Assembly: GCF_002007235.1 (NCBI RefSeq)
Contig: NZ_MUHW01000001.1
Span: 248,001 to 312,000, forward strand
Reading direction: 5' to 3'
Length of the DNA: 64,000 bases
DNA from: Oribacterium sp. C9
GTDB lineage: Bacteria > Bacillota > Clostridia > Lachnospirales > Lachnospiraceae
Below are positions 63,558 to 64,000 of this stretch, piece after piece (the first letter of the stretch is position 1; the number at the start of each line of letters is the position of its first letter). The notes under the pieces were generated by a model that did not search any database, was not told where the DNA came from, and saw nothing but the letters and a program-made list of their open reading frames with translations. Made by a program: the position numbers and the translations under genes.

Positions 63558-64000
63558 ATGGGATATTTAGTCATATTGAGAGCATTTGTTGCACCGGTAA
63601 TAGCTGTTATGTTTTTGAACAGTATTCCGGTGCATCTTTTTAAGAGAACTTTTGGGGAGACGATGCCGCTTACGTGGGTATGCAGTTCCTTTATCCTCTA
63701 TTTCAGTCAGTTTTTAATGGGTTCCTTTTTCCCAGGATACTATCTTCTGGTTGCATTGACGCTGTGCGGAGCGGGCTTGATTTTCTTAAAGAAAAGTAAG
63801 CTGGATAAATTTTTATCTGCTGGGTTTCTGACATTTTTAACCCTCAGCGTCATAGCATTCATATTTGATTTCAATAGAAATCTGTCTGATTTTGATGAGT
63901 TTTGGCACTGGGGAACTATGATCAAAGAGAGCCTTAGGTTAGATAGATTCTATTGTGTGAATGAATCAAGGCTCATCATTCACAAGGATTATCCTCCTTT
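63558..64000 (+). CDS. Multi-pass membrane protein, GT-C-like, 3' end outside window
   Basis: The ATG at 63558 follows AAAGGATC, and the frame stays open to the window end (147 codons seen). The sequence is hydrophobic, with at least four helices, followed by FDFNRNLSDFDEFWHWGTMI and then ESLRLDRFY. An acidic D-E pair in the loop after the first helices is the pattern of GT-C glycosyltransferases and of related wall-polymer proteins. Too little is visible for a firm family call. Confidence 0.65.
   Translation, partial: MGYLVILRAFVAPVIAVMFLNSIPVHLFKRTFGETMPLTWVCSSFILYFSQFLMGSFFPGYYLLVALTLCGAGLIFLKKSKLDKFLSAGFLTFLTLSVIAFIFDFNRNLSDFDEFWHWGTMIKESLRLDRFYCVNESRLIIHKDYPP

Noticed and set aside
1-64000. 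CRISPR arrays, tRNA or rRNA genes, insertion sequences, attachment sites
   Set aside because: Read for and not seen: no regularly spaced repeats, no cloverleaf with CCA end, no transposase or integrase motifs.

Overview
The window looks like chromosomal DNA of a low-to-mid GC Gram-positive anaerobe, most probably a Lachnospiraceae-type clostridium (Butyrivibrio/Roseburia-like). The signs are purine-rich AGGAGG-type ribosome binding sites, intrinsic terminators, cell-wall-binding-repeat surface proteins, an LCP attachment enzyme and large clostridial GT-C-type membrane proteins. Every gene I accept lies on the + strand. No rRNA, tRNA, CRISPR array, transposase or phage gene was seen.

Layout. 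(1) 1-4.2 kb: the 3' part of a secreted cell-wall-binding protein, then a two-component system (OmpR-type regulator and histidine kinase). (2) 4.2-5.4 kb: AT-rich gap without a convincing gene. (3) 5.4-15.9 kb: TauE-type exporter, then a ThDP enzyme, a sugar-nucleotide SDR, a zinc-ribbon C-methyltransferase, a secondary alcohol dehydrogenase and two GT2 genes, closed by a strong terminator; this looks like a branched-chain-sugar module. (4) 16.0-21.6 kb: polyprenyl glycosylphosphotransferase (PGT) no. 1, an LCP enzyme with a long acidic tail, and an intact cell-wall-binding protein paralogous to the first gene. (5) 21.8-36.7 kb: O-antigen-ligase-like protein, lipoprotein, B12-type radical SAM enzyme, five glycosyltransferases, a Wzx flippase, two related Wzy-like proteins and PGT no. 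2. (6) 36.7-38.8 kb: relic of an AAA ATPase and a membrane-anchored protein with a FAM3/ILEI (GG)-like domain in apparently permuted order. (7) 38.9-57.8 kb: PGT no. 3 and a strikingly AT-rich, nearly complete Wzx/Wzy cluster: Cps2T-like transferase, two GT4, hddA, Rmd-like reductase, Wzy-like protein, acyltransferase, GT2, 3-aminosugar transaminase, GNAT-FdtA fusion, GT11, Wzx, fcl, gmd and a ColD-like dehydratase. (8) 58-64 kb: manC, gmhA, a fused heptose guanylyltransferase/phosphatase and two GT-C-like membrane proteins, the last cut by the window edge.

How it fits together. The locus appears to encode assembly of more than one surface polysaccharide: three chain-initiating enzymes, two flippases and several polymerase/ligase candidates. 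Precursor supply is mostly GDP-linked: ManC makes GDP-mannose; Gmd makes the 4-keto-6-deoxy intermediate, which Fcl, the Rmd-like reductase or the ColD-like dehydratase can divert; GmhA, HddA and the fused GmhB/HddC protein give all four steps to GDP-D-glycero-alpha-D-manno-heptose. The ketoisomerase/transaminase/acetyltransferase set suggests a dTDP-3-acetamido-3,6-dideoxyhexose, though RmlA/RmlB are not in the window. The LCP enzyme would attach finished polymer to the wall. All functional calls rest on reading the translated sequences and remembered family motifs; no search was run.
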